A model generated the notes under the pieces. The model worked only from the letters and a program-made list of their open reading frames with translations, searched no databases and was not told where the DNA came from. DNA of 64,000 nt from positions 186,001 to 250,000 of the forward strand of contig NZ_CP138921.1 in NCBI RefSeq assembly GCF_047124445.1. Direction: 5' to 3'. The DNA is from Shimia sp047124445. GTDB lineage: Bacteria > Pseudomonadota > Alphaproteobacteria > Rhodobacterales > Rhodobacteraceae. The position numbers and the translations under genes are program-made. Below, piece by piece: positions 16,803-24,961 of the stretch. The number at the start of each line of letters is the position of its first letter. Position 1 is the first letter of the stretch.

Positions 16803-17459
16803 TGGATAGGATGACGCCCCCTTTTCTTGCGGACGTGAGTTCGCCGGAAGCGAAAATAATCCTATTTTGGTTCTCGCAGCAGCTTTACGCAAAGATGTGA
16901 ACTTTGCGGAGTTACGCGACAACCAACAACGGACGTCGAGAAAAGTCAGGGCTTAAGGTAGATCTCAGCCCTAAGCGGCCAAGAAGCTCCAGCACTTCGG
17001 GCGGAAAGCGGACTCTCTCTGCAACTGCGAATGTTGGTATTGGGAAGGCGAAGCAGCTGTTCACAAGGCAGAACGACCGCCTCTTTCGCTGGGTTAAGCA
17101 TCAGGTCAGCAATGTTGCACAAATGCGGGACTTTCCGTAGTTGCACCAGTGGCTCAAAGCGGTCATGCAGCCCAATGTGGAAACTGACGTCTGAAATTCG
17201 AGTTCTGAAATCTCATCCGACGTGCATGTCATGTTGCGGTTCGACGCGGTTTTGAAGATAAAGCTGGCGAGTTTAGCGGGCAGTCATGGGGTTGTTACGT
17301 TGGTTTCGCCCGCTTTGAATTGCTCCCCTAGGTATTCCAGTTAGTATGACGATCACAAAAACGACCGCGATGCAAAACGCCTGTGGTAGGATTTAAAGAG
17401 ATGTATCAGTGGTTGAACAGTCGCGGATTGCGACGTCTCTGTAATCGCACAGTCCGCGC
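16803..17459. other. Island tail with no convincing gene
   Basis: About 650 bases between the recombinase remnant and the CIA30 gene. Short frames exist but none has a ribosome site, codon bias or recognisable domain. It probably includes the distal island junction, but I find no copy of the tRNA-Ser 3' end (TCGAATCCCACCTCCTCCG) here, so the right attachment site is either eroded or elsewhere. Confidence 0.5.
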
Positions 17460-18011
17460 CTAAAACCAGTCCACTTCACTGACATCGACTAGGGCAGTGT
17501 GATCTCTCCCATAAGCCACAATCGCAATAGAGGTGACGGTGTCCGCCCGAGGGGTCTTTCGGAGGAAACTGCCGGAAGGTTTGAAGTCGTTGAAGAGCAG
17601 TTGAACGTCGGTCCAATCCGGGGAAGTGGCGAACTGCGCCTGGTAGTATTGCCAAGGCAACCGTGTGCCTTTGGTACGCAGGTGCAAAAAATACGTCCCA
17701 CTGTTGCCGCGCACTTTTAGGCGCACACCTTTGGTATTGTCGGCCAATCGGTCTGACAGTGTGCGGCGCACTTGGATGAAACCGCCGTTGTTGTCGGTGC
17801 TCACTTCGCCCGACAGCCGGACAAAGCTGCTCGCGGCTTCGCGCTCAAATGTGGCGTTGCCAGTGGACACGCCCCCCATGACGGTGTCGGCAAAATATGT
17901 CCAGCGTGTAGACGGATTGGTGTCGAAGGTTTCAAACATGTCTTCAGCCTTAGCCGCTCCGATGCCAAGTGCGACGAACAAGCCAGTTGCGATCACGGGG
18001 CGCCATTTCAT
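17460..18011 (-). CDS. Secreted CIA30-family protein
   Basis: A 183-residue protein with a signal peptide (about 1-22, cut after AKA) and a beta-sandwich with the CIA30/NDUFAF1 pattern: MGGVSTGNATFE, VRLSGEVSTDNNGGFIQVRR and VRGNSGTYFLHLRT. In eukaryotes CIA30 helps assemble complex I; the fold resembles a carbohydrate-binding module, and the role of bacterial exported forms is unknown. AAGGAGG lies eight bases before the ATG at 18011. It follows tspO by 14 bases and is likely in the same transcript. Confidence 0.85.
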   Translation of the reverse strand: MKWRPVIATGLFVALGIGAAKAEDMFETFDTNPSTRWTYFADTVMGGVSTGNATFEREAASSFVRLSGEVSTDNNGGFIQVRRTLSDRLADNTKGVRLKVRGNSGTYFLHLRTKGTRLPWQYYQAQFATSPDWTDVQLLFNDFKPSGSFLRKTPRADTVTSIAIVAYGRDHTALVDVSEVDWF

Positions 18012-18025
18012 TGGGTGAGCCTCCT

Positions 18026-18478
18026 TCAGTTCAACACGGCAATCGACACGTTTAGGACCGTCGCGAAACTCACCCACGCCAAATAGGGAATGAACGCGAC
18101 CGCAGAGGGTCGATCCCATCGCCAAGTGCCGAGAATGAACAGCACAATCGTGGCCCAAAGCGCGCCAATCACCACAAGCGCTAGCCAAGGCATTTGCAAC
18201 ATGAAGAAAGCCGGAGACCAGAGGAAGTTCAGGATTAGCTGCGCCCACCATAGGGTCAACAGAGAGCCGTGGTCGCGGGCTTCAAATTGGCGCCATCCTA
18301 TCATTGCGATGAGCACATATAATGTTGTCCAAACCGGCGCAAATATCCAGTTGGGAGGATTAAAAGCGGGCTTGTTCAGAGCCGCGTACCACGCCCCTGG
18401 CGCGGTCAAGGTGCCTATCAGAATGCCGCCCCCCATGACTAAGATCAGAAAGGTGATGCGGATGGTCCATTTTGTCAC
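18026..18478 (-). CDS. tspO: TspO/MBR (tryptophan-rich sensory protein) family
   Basis: A 150-residue protein with five predicted membrane helices and the conserved family residues: P in the first loop (KPAFNPPNWIFAPVWTTLY), WAQLILNFLWSPAFF, and many Trp. TspO binds porphyrins and other hydrophobic ligands; in Rhodobacter it modulates photopigment gene expression with oxygen. Here it sits with the CIA30 gene and two photolyase-family genes, suggesting a link to light or tetrapyrrole stress. That link is inferred from position. Confidence 0.93.
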   Translation of the reverse strand: MTKWTIRITFLILVMGGGILIGTLTAPGAWYAALNKPAFNPPNWIFAPVWTTLYVLIAMIGWRQFEARDHGSLLTLWWAQLILNFLWSPAFFMLQMPWLALVVIGALWATIVLFILGTWRWDRPSAVAFIPYLAWVSFATVLNVSIAVLN

Positions 18479-18515
18479 TGGTGATCTGTTCCTGTGTCGG
18501 ATGCCCGTGGTTTTC

Positions 18516-19025
18516 TTAGCACGTCAGGCCTGTCACTAGCGCCTTTGCTTTTGTGTCAAACCGCGTCATTTGGGGGGGCTCGGCGCCGACGAGTTTCACC
18601 GTGGCACCGGAGATTTCGGCACCGGTCACAGTGATTTCACGCGCGCCGAGGGTATCGTCAACGTCAACGGTAAAGGTGATGCTTTCTCCTGAACCAAGTG
18701 TTGAAATCGGCAAGTCGACTGAGTTTTGGCCATCCAAGATGGTTGGCAGTGTGGTCAGGGCCTCGCGGCCGGCAATGACCTCAAAGGGTTGGAAGACCTC
18801 CACACCGGCGCCGCTGCCAGTGACATCAAAAATGAGCGCGCCTTGGGAGGTCGTGAGGTCCAGCGTGAGGGTGCTGGCCGTCACCGCACAGGCGCCGACG
18901 TTCTTGATTTCAAAGCGATCTTTGGGGGCGCCTTCAATAAATCGAACACTGAGATCGGCATGCCCGGCTGTGGACAGCAGGTAGAGGGTGAGTGCGGCGA
19001 GCGTCAGGTGCATGGGGCGAAACAT
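18516..19025 (-). CDS. Secreted protein of unknown function
   Basis: A 169-residue exported protein with a signal peptide (about 1-23, cut near GHA-DLS) and an all-beta C-terminal part. Two Cys remain in the mature form, one in GACAVT and one as the final residue, and could pair. I do not recognise a named domain with confidence. It is divergent from the first photolyase-family gene, with about 130 bases between, and has an AGAGG ribosome site. A possible ECF-sigma promoter lies just upstream (19054-19083), so it may belong to an envelope or photo-oxidative stress response. Confidence 0.75.
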   Translation of the reverse strand: MFRPMHLTLAALTLYLLSTAGHADLSVRFIEGAPKDRFEIKNVGACAVTASTLTLDLTTSQGALIFDVTGSGAGVEVFQPFEVIAGREALTTLPTILDGQNSVDLPISTLGSGESITFTVDVDDTLGAREITVTGAEISGATVKLVGAEPPQMTRFDTKAKALVTGLTC

Positions 19026-19053
19026 CTTAGAACCTCTTTGTTTGGCAATGTTT

Positions 19054-19083
19054 CAGTTACGCGGTGGCGCTTGGGCAGGATCA
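19054..19083 (-). promoter_or_regulatory. Candidate ECF (RpoE-type) promoter
   Basis: On the minus strand TGATCC (19083-19078) is followed after exactly 18 bases by TAACTG (19059-19054). As I recall, Rhodobacter RpoE promoters are TGATCC-N18-TAAG-like. The start of transcription would fall about 20 bases before the ATG at 19025. The -35 match is perfect and the -10 partial, so chance cannot be excluded. Confidence 0.35.
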
Positions 19084-19155
19084 TTTTTGATTGGGCAGAT
19101 GTCGTCCTCCAGCCCTTGGGTTTCGTATCCACAAAAAAGGGCTGAGGAGACTAAC

Positions 19156-20655
19156 GTGCAAATCGTCTGGTTCAAACGGGACCTGCGTGTGCAGGATCAT
19201 CGGGCGTTGACCTATGCGGCACAGCGTGGGCCCGTGGTACCGTTGTTTGTGGTGGAACCTGCCTATTGGCAGCTGGACGATGTGTCCTGTCGGCACTGGG
19301 ACTTTGCCCGTGAGGCCCTTGTGAGTTTGCGAGAGGATCTTGCGGACCTAGGGCAGCTACTGATTGTGCGGGTTGGGGACGTGCTGGATGTGTTGGACGA
19401 CTTGCGCAAAGCCGTAGGTGTGCATGGTCTTTGGTCGCATGAAGAAACCGGCAACGGATGGACCTATGCCCGAGATAAGCGGGTCGGCGCGTGGTGTCGC
19501 GCCAAAGATGTGCCGTGGCACGAGATCCCGCAACACGGGGTGCTACGGCGGATGGCCTCGCGCAATGGGTGGGCGACCCAGTGGGATCGGTTTATGGCGG
19601 AGCCGATTGTCAATGCGCCTGCTCTGAAACCAACCGGCGTATCTCCTGGCCCTATTCCCAGCGCCAGGGACCTTAATTTGGTGCCCGATGGGGCGCGAGA
19701 GCGACAAGTGGGAGGACGGGCTGCGGCGGAGGAAGTCATGTCGTCGTTCTTGACGGCGCGCGGTCGGACCTATCGTCGGGCCATGTCTTCGCCTTTGGCC
19801 GCTGCAGGTGCGTGTTCCCGGCTGTCACCGCATTTGGCGTGGGGGAGCTTGTCGATGCGGGAGGTTACCCAAGCCACATGGGCGCGACAACGGGAGGTAA
19901 AACTGCGGGGCGCGCGGGACGGCTGGGGCGGCGCCTTGTCGTCCTTTTCCGGCCGGCTGCATTGGCATTGTCACTTCATTCAAAAACTTGAGGTCGCGCC
20001 GCGCATTGAGTTTGAGAACTTGCATCGCGGCTATGACGGCATTCGGCCCTCCGCCCCAGATGCAGAGCGGTTGGCGGCTTGGGCACGCGGCGAAACAGGT
20101 TTGCCGTTTGTCGATGCGTGCATGCGGTCTTTGCATGTGACGGGCTGGTTGAACTTTCGGATGCGCGCCATGGTGATGGCGGTGGCGAGCTATCACCTGT
20201 GGCTGCATTGGCGGCCGCCGGGGTTGGAACTGGCCCGTCTGTTCACGGACTATGAGCCGGGCATTCATTGGAGCCAGGTGCAGATGCAATCTGGAACCAC
20301 AGGCATCAACACGGTGCGCATCTACAATCCGGTGAAGCAGGGCATGGATCAGGACCCGACCGGGGCATTCACCCGGCGTTGGGTGCCCGAGCTGGCCAAG
20401 ATCGACGATCGCTTTTTGCAAGAGCCATGGAACGCGGAGAACGCGGGTGCAGTGCTGGGAAGGGCTTATCCCATACCCATCGTGGATCACCTAAGCACAG
20501 CACGCGACGCGCGCGAGCGTATTTGGGCTGTGCGTAAAGGGGACGCGTTTCGCCGGGAGGCGCAGGGGATTGTGGCAAAACACGCCAGTCGGAAAACCCC
20601 ACGCAGGCGTTCGCGCGAAGAAGCGACGTCAAAACAGCTTGATTTGCCGCTTTAA
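19156..20655 (+). CDS. Photolyase/cryptochrome-family FAD protein
   Basis: A 499-residue flavoprotein starting at GTG 19156 behind GAGGAGA. The N-terminal antenna-type domain begins QIVWFKRDLRVQDHRAL; the helical FAD domain has LSPHLAWGSLSMREV, the Trp-rich SFSGRLHWHCHFIQKLE, CMRSLHVTGWLNFRMRAM and DYEPGIHWSQVQMQSG. This is not the classic CPD-I layout; it resembles the proteobacterial FAD-binding-domain proteins annotated as cryptochrome or photolyase. DNA repair or blue-light sensing are both possible. The basic C-terminal tail could aid DNA binding. It heads a unit with the small zinc protein. Confidence 0.88.
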   Translation: MQIVWFKRDLRVQDHRALTYAAQRGPVVPLFVVEPAYWQLDDVSCRHWDFAREALVSLREDLADLGQLLIVRVGDVLDVLDDLRKAVGVHGLWSHEETGNGWTYARDKRVGAWCRAKDVPWHEIPQHGVLRRMASRNGWATQWDRFMAEPIVNAPALKPTGVSPGPIPSARDLNLVPDGARERQVGGRAAAEEVMSSFLTARGRTYRRAMSSPLAAAGACSRLSPHLAWGSLSMREVTQATWARQREVKLRGARDGWGGALSSFSGRLHWHCHFIQKLEVAPRIEFENLHRGYDGIRPSAPDAERLAAWARGETGLPFVDACMRSLHVTGWLNFRMRAMVMAVASYHLWLHWRPPGLELARLFTDYEPGIHWSQVQMQSGTTGINTVRIYNPVKQGMDQDPTGAFTRRWVPELAKIDDRFLQEPWNAENAGAVLGRAYPIPIVDHLSTARDARERIWAVRKGDAFRREAQGIVAKHASRKTPRRRSREEATSKQLDLPL

Positions 20656-20667
20656 TAGGATCGACCA

Positions 20668-20805
20668 ATGAAGATGCGCAAGAAATCTGATCTGCCGAGC
20701 AAGATCTGCGCCCGCTGTCAGCGGCCTTTCAACTGGCGTAAGAAGTGGGCCAAAGTGTGGGACGAGGTGCGCTATTGCTCAGAGCGCTGCAAGCGTGGGG
20801 GCTAA
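20668..20805 (+). CDS. DUF2256 small zinc-binding protein
   Basis: A 45-residue basic protein, MKMRKKSDLPSKICARCQR at the start, with two pairs of Cys (ICARC and CSERC) and the central FNWRKKWAKVWDEVRYC block that defines DUF2256. It probably binds one zinc ion. Proteins of this family are commonly encoded beside cryptochrome/photolyase genes, as here, 12 bases after one and convergent with another, overlapping its stop codon by four bases (20802-20805). The function is unknown. Confidence 0.85.
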   Translation: MKMRKKSDLPSKICARCQRPFNWRKKWAKVWDEVRYCSERCKRGG

Positions 20806-22352
20806 GCCAAAGCATCAAGCACCGCAGCTGCACTGGTGCGATAGGCGTGTTGCTTTTCCTCGCTCATGCGGTCCCATGTGCGATAGGCATGTCCAAGGCG
20901 TGGGTTGCCGCGCAGCTTGTCTTCGTTACGAAGTAAAAAATCCCAGTAGAGTGGGTTGAAGGGGCACGCATCCGGGCCGGTTTTTTGCTTCACGTCATAA
21001 CGGCAGGTCTGGCAGTGATCTGACATCTTGTTGATGTAGTTGCCGCTGGCCGCATAGGGCTTGGAGGCCAGTAGGCCGCCATCGGCAAACTGGCTCATGC
21101 CAATCACATTGGGCGCTTCGACCCATTCATATGCATCGGCATAGACCGCCAAATACCACTCATGCACCTCAAGCGGATCAATGCCCGCCAGCATGGCAAA
21201 GTTGCCGGTGACCATGAGTCTTTGGATGTGATGCGCGTAAGCGTGATCGCGGGTCTGGGAGATTGCGGCGGCCATGCAGGCCATGTCCGTCTGCGCGGTC
21301 CAGTAGAAGGTGGGCAAAGGGCGTTTTGCGTCGAATTGGTTGGCGTTTGTGTAGTCCGGCATCTTCAGCCAGTAGATGCCGCGCACATATTCACGCCAGC
21401 CGATTATTTGGCGTATGTAGCCCTCAACCGCGTTGAGGGGCGCATCACCATCGTAATAGGCGCGCTCTACACGTCGGCAGATTTCCAACGGGTCCAGCAG
21501 TCCGGCGTTCAGGTATTGTGCCAAAACTGAGTGATAGAGGAACGGTTCCTCGGTGAGCATGGCGTCCTGGTAGTCGCCAAAGTGGGGCAGGGCGGTTTGC
21601 ACAAAGTGTTCCAGCGCCATAATCGCGTCTTCTCGCGTGACCGCCAGCCAGAACGGGTCAAGCGATCCGAAATTCTTGGTAAAGCGGGTTTCGACCAGTG
21701 CCAAAACGTCTTCGGTGATCGCGTCGCGGGACACGTGCCGAGGCTGCGGCATGAACAGGTCGCCTTGAGCCGGCTTTCGGTTCTCCGCGTCATAGTTCCA
21801 TTTGCCGCCTTCCGGCGCGTCCCCGTTCATCAGAAGCCCGGTTTTGCGCCGCATCTCGCGGTAAAAATACTCCATACGCAGCTGCTTGCGCCCCTGCGCC
21901 CAGGTCTGAAATTCCGCGTGGGAGCACACAAACCGCGTGTCCTCTCGCATGTCCAAAGCGACCCCATTTTGCGCGGCCCAATCGCAGATGGCCTGCTTGA
22001 GGCGATACTCTCCCGGTTCTGTCATCACGACTTGTGAGAGGCCCAACGTGCCCAGCTCATGGCTCAACTGATCGGGCAGGGTGCCCTTGTTGTCGCTATC
22101 GTCCAAATGGACATAGCGGACAGACCATCCCTCTCGTCGCAGCAAATCAGCGTGATGCCGCATGGCCGAAAACAGAAAGGCGATTTTCTTTTTGTGGTGG
22201 GGGACATAGCTGGCTTCCTCAGCCACCTCCGCCATCAGGATCACATCGCGGTCTTTGTTGGCGTCGCGTAGTACGGAGAGTGACAGGGACAGTTGATCGC
22301 CCAACACAAGAATAAGACGCCCGGACGCCTGCGCGGGTACTTGGATAGTCAT
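20802..22352 (-). CDS. Fe-S bacterial cryptochrome/(6-4) photolyase (FeS-BCP, CryB/PhrB type)
   Basis: A 516-residue flavoprotein starting with the DPRP-family LILVLGDQLS. The four Fe-S cluster cysteines are visible at C359, C447, C450 and C463; their spacing (88, 3, 13) is the same as I recall for Agrobacterium PhrB. GYIRQIIGWREYVRGIYW and HHIQRLMVTGNFAMLAG are FAD-domain hallmarks. The group includes PhrB, a (6-4) photolyase, and Rhodobacter CryB, which also affects photosynthesis gene expression. It probably repairs UV photoproducts. It is convergent with the DUF2256 gene and follows gpx on the other side. Confidence 0.93.
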   Translation of the reverse strand: MTIQVPAQASGRLILVLGDQLSLSLSVLRDANKDRDVILMAEVAEEASYVPHHKKKIAFLFSAMRHHADLLRREGWSVRYVHLDDSDNKGTLPDQLSHELGTLGLSQVVMTEPGEYRLKQAICDWAAQNGVALDMREDTRFVCSHAEFQTWAQGRKQLRMEYFYREMRRKTGLLMNGDAPEGGKWNYDAENRKPAQGDLFMPQPRHVSRDAITEDVLALVETRFTKNFGSLDPFWLAVTREDAIMALEHFVQTALPHFGDYQDAMLTEEPFLYHSVLAQYLNAGLLDPLEICRRVERAYYDGDAPLNAVEGYIRQIIGWREYVRGIYWLKMPDYTNANQFDAKRPLPTFYWTAQTDMACMAAAISQTRDHAYAHHIQRLMVTGNFAMLAGIDPLEVHEWYLAVYADAYEWVEAPNVIGMSQFADGGLLASKPYAASGNYINKMSDHCQTCRYDVKQKTGPDACPFNPLYWDFLLRNEDKLRGNPRLGHAYRTWDRMSEEKQHAYRTSAAAVLDALA

Positions 22353-22368
22353 AAGTAGAAACCTGCGC

Positions 22369-22890
22369 TCAGTTCAAAAGGGCTTCGATTTGCGAGGTCA
22401 CCGCTTTGGACATCGGTTTGGTCTGGGAAGAAAACTTCGCAACCACTCCGCCGTCAGGGCCAATCAGGACCTTGCTGAAATTCCAGCGCGGCACGTAGCC
22501 GACTTCCTCACGCAGCGACACAAATAGGGGATGCGCGGTTTTGCCTTTCACCGAGGTAATCCCCGTCATCGGCATGTCGATGCCATATTGCAGTTCGCAA
22601 AACTCTTTTACCTCTGCGTTTGTGCCCAGCTCCTGTTTGAAATCATCTGAGGGCACCGCGAGCACCACCAAGCCTTGATCACGGTAAGTGTCATAGAGGT
22701 CCTGTAGTCCGCGGTATTGCTTCGTGAAAGCGCATTGCGAGGCGGTGTTCACCACCAATACCGGCTGGCCTGCCCAATCGGAGACCGCAAGCGTGCCGCC
22801 ATCCATCGAGTCAAACTTGGCAGACAAATCCAAGGCGAAGGCGGGCCCCGCCGTGGACAGCGTTATTATCAAAGCAGTTAGGAACTTCAT
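22369..22890 (-). CDS. Exported glutathione peroxidase
   Basis: A 173-residue thioredoxin-fold peroxidase that reduces hydroperoxides. Signal peptide about 1-19 (AFA-LDL), peroxidatic C53 in NTASQCAFTKQY, the LVVLAVPSDDF strand and the WNFSKVLI motif. The catalytic residue is Cys, not selenocysteine. In most such bacterial enzymes the electron donor is thioredoxin rather than glutathione. It lies 16 bases upstream of the Fe-S photolyase gene on the same strand, which makes a shared photo-oxidative stress role plausible. Confidence 0.92.
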   Translation of the reverse strand: MKFLTALIITLSTAGPAFALDLSAKFDSMDGGTLAVSDWAGQPVLVVNTASQCAFTKQYRGLQDLYDTYRDQGLVVLAVPSDDFKQELGTNAEVKEFCELQYGIDMPMTGITSVKGKTAHPLFVSLREEVGYVPRWNFSKVLIGPDGGVVAKFSSQTKPMSKAVTSQIEALLN

Positions 22891-22971
22891 ATCGACCCTC
22901 CGTTTATTCGATTACGGCACAGAGGGCGCCTTGGATGTCCTTTTGATGCTATGCGAGACGTGCCTGAGGGA

Positions 22972-23847
22972 TCATGCTTTTAGCTCATAAAACCGTGCGG
23001 CGTTGTCCCCAAACACGGCGGCGTGCCAATCGTTGGGGACCAGCGTCTCCATGGCCGCGAACAGCGTGCCATAGTCGGAATAGAGGCTGTCGACCGGGAA
23101 GTTTGAGCCAAACATCACGCGGTCCTGGCCAAACTGATCCAAGCAGGTTTTCACAATTGGCACGATGCTTTGCTGCGTCCACTGATGGTCAAACATGCCA
23201 AGGCCCGAGAGCTTGCAGGATACGTTGGGCAGGACGGAAAGAAGTTCCAACTTTTTCGCCCAAGCTTCCAAGCCTTTGGCGCTGCGGTCATGGGGAGACC
23301 CGGCATGGCAGAGCGCAACCTGTAGGTCGGGCACTTGCGCCAACACATGGGCGGTGTCCTTCATAAGCTCCGGGATCAATTGCAAATCGAAGCGCAAGCC
23401 ACGCCGCGAAATCTCTTTCAAGCCTGCCAGAAACCGCGGGTCTTGCAGCAAAGCGTTGGTGCCGGTTTGCGCGTCTTCGCCAGGTGCGCGGCCGACAATC
23501 TGGCGCACGCCCCGGAGAGTGGAGAGGCTTTGCAAGCGATCAAGGTCCCTTGCCAGCGTGTCCGAAGTGAGGTCACAAAACGCGACCTGAACCATAGGCC
23601 AATGCGGGTTTGCCTCTGCCACCTCCTGCACCCAGAGCGCCTCTTGCAGCGGATCTTCAGCACCCACTTGAATGTGGACGGACCCTGAAATGCCATGCGG
23701 CTTCGCGTCAGCAGTGAATTCGTCCAGAAGGTAGTTGCGCTGAATGGGGCCCGGATCACCAAAGAACCGTTCAACCCCTTGCGCCATCAGCCAAGGGTAA
23801 TGCACCGCGGTCAGATCCCAGAGGTGGTGATGTGCGTCGATCCTCAT
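22972..23847 (-). CDS. Amidohydrolase-family sugar-lactonase-like enzyme
   Basis: A 291-residue amidohydrolase-2 TIM barrel. It opens with the metal motif DAHHHLWD, and has GVRQIVGR, LCHAGSP and FGSNFPVDS, the pattern of L-rhamnono-/L-fuconolactonases and related lactone hydrolases. It should open a sugar or aldonate lactone in the cytoplasm. It overlaps the SnoaL gene before it by four bases, and this two-gene unit is divergent from the ABC importer across the two palindromic operators, so it is part of the same regulon. Confidence 0.85.
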   Translation of the reverse strand: MRIDAHHHLWDLTAVHYPWLMAQGVERFFGDPGPIQRNYLLDEFTADAKPHGISGSVHIQVGAEDPLQEALWVQEVAEANPHWPMVQVAFCDLTSDTLARDLDRLQSLSTLRGVRQIVGRAPGEDAQTGTNALLQDPRFLAGLKEISRRGLRFDLQLIPELMKDTAHVLAQVPDLQVALCHAGSPHDRSAKGLEAWAKKLELLSVLPNVSCKLSGLGMFDHQWTQQSIVPIVKTCLDQFGQDRVMFGSNFPVDSLYSDYGTLFAAMETLVPNDWHAAVFGDNAARFYELKA

Positions 23848-24848
23848 GTGCGGGGCGCCTCCGCCATGCGGGCCAGAATATCGACGCCCTGCTGTTTCCA
23901 GAAGTGCAACAGGTCGATGAAGATCCAGTTTTCCGCCAACTTGTCGCCGTCGCGGCGGTAGATGTCGATCACGCGGAACTCACCGGGTTTGCCGGTCGCG
24001 GGCATGCCCATGAAGCCGCCGGTTGGCGTTGCGGTAAAGTTTGGCCAGCCAAAAAAGCCGCCAAAATGCCCCTCGGCCATGCGGCAGATGTGGGTGGTTT
24101 TGGAGCGATCGGTGAAGCCCGCGCGGAACGGACCGGAATGCTGCTTGGCGTAGCGCGGGATGGTGTAGGTCGCGCCAATGCCGGCCGGTCCCCACCAGAT
24201 CATGTCCTCATGCCAGGTTCGGCGCAGCTCGTCCTCTAGGCTCAATCCGCTGTTCCATTGGCCGAGGTCGGTGATCATTGCGTTGATCGCTGCGAGGGTT
24301 TTTTCACCGGTTTCAGGCGGTTGCTGTGTGAACATCAGGCCGTCATGCGTCATCGGGCCCGGTTGCACCAGATGGGCGGCGGTTTGGGGCGGGAACGGCT
24401 GTAGGCCCGCTTGCATCATAAGATGCGGAATGTCGAAATACATCGCGGTTTCGGTCACTTGGCCGTTTTCAACCTTGTTGAACTCGCAATAGCGCAAGAA
24501 GGCCATTTTGCCCGTGGGTGCGATGCCCAGCCATGGCGCATCAAATAGCCCCATCAGATGTCCCATAGACACCACCCATGTGGAAGCAAATCCGTCCATC
24601 TCATTTTTGCCCGCCATAAAGACATCCTGGCGGCGTTGCAGGTGGGTGAGGGAAGTTTTGAGCGGTGTCCAGAACCGGTCCGCCACAGCCTCGGGCCCAT
24701 GGATTTCATCAAACGGATGGTAGCCGCGCCAGAAATGATTCGGCGCATAGTGATGTTTGAGTGCCGCTTTAGCTGCCTCAGGTGGGGCAGCATCCAGCTC
24801 TCTATAGAGCTCTGTTATTATACGTTTTTCTTCTGTGAAGTCAGTCAT
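23844..24848 (-). CDS. Tandem SnoaL-like (NTF2-fold) protein A
   Basis: A 334-residue protein with two NTF2/SnoaL-like domains. Domain 1 (about 10-150) has HYAPNHFWRGYHPFDEIHG and WLGIAPTGK; domain 2 (about 200-325) has HEDMIWWGPAGIG, GWPNF, MPATGK and ENWIFIDLLHFWKQQGVD. The fold forms small-molecule isomerases, cyclases and epoxide hydrolases. Domain 2 is clearly related to the second half of the protein at 31365-32423. Reaction unknown. Either GTG at 24860 or ATG at 24848 could start it; operator 1 begins at 24861, so repressor binding would overlap the 5' end of the transcript. Confidence 0.85.
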   Translation of the reverse strand: MTDFTEEKRIITELYRELDAAPPEAAKAALKHHYAPNHFWRGYHPFDEIHGPEAVADRFWTPLKTSLTHLQRRQDVFMAGKNEMDGFASTWVVSMGHLMGLFDAPWLGIAPTGKMAFLRYCEFNKVENGQVTETAMYFDIPHLMMQAGLQPFPPQTAAHLVQPGPMTHDGLMFTQQPPETGEKTLAAINAMITDLGQWNSGLSLEDELRRTWHEDMIWWGPAGIGATYTIPRYAKQHSGPFRAGFTDRSKTTHICRMAEGHFGGFFGWPNFTATPTGGFMGMPATGKPGEFRVIDIYRRDGDKLAENWIFIDLLHFWKQQGVDILARMAEAPRT

Positions 24849-24860
24849 GGTTTGGGTCAC

Positions 24861-24878
24861 TTTGCATACGTTTGCAAA
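24861..24878. promoter_or_regulatory. LacI-type operator 1 of the SnoaL/ABC regulon
   Basis: TTTGCATACGTTTGCAAA is an 18-base palindrome with one mismatched pair and a central CG, typical of LacI-family sites. It lies just upstream of the SnoaL A gene. A near-identical site is centred 55 bases away. Confidence 0.8.
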
Positions 24879-24913
24879 AAAGTCTTGCCGAATTCCTAAT
24901 CCTAAGTCTACCC

Positions 24914-24934
24914 TTTATGCATACGTATGCAAAA
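24914..24934. promoter_or_regulatory. LacI-type operator 2 of the SnoaL/ABC regulon
   Basis: The core TGCATACGTATGCA (24918-24931) is a perfect 14-base palindrome with central CG; two more outer pairs also match. It lies 28 bases upstream of the ABC ATPase start. With operator 1 it brackets the divergent promoter. The LacI protein at 33184-34221 is the natural ligand. Confidence 0.8.
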
Positions 24935-24961
24935 TGCATGTGACATCGGACGGGGGACCAC

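Noticed and set aside
17281..17459. Right attachment site of the tRNA-Ser island
   Set aside because: No direct repeat of the tRNA 3' end could be found by eye in this stretch.
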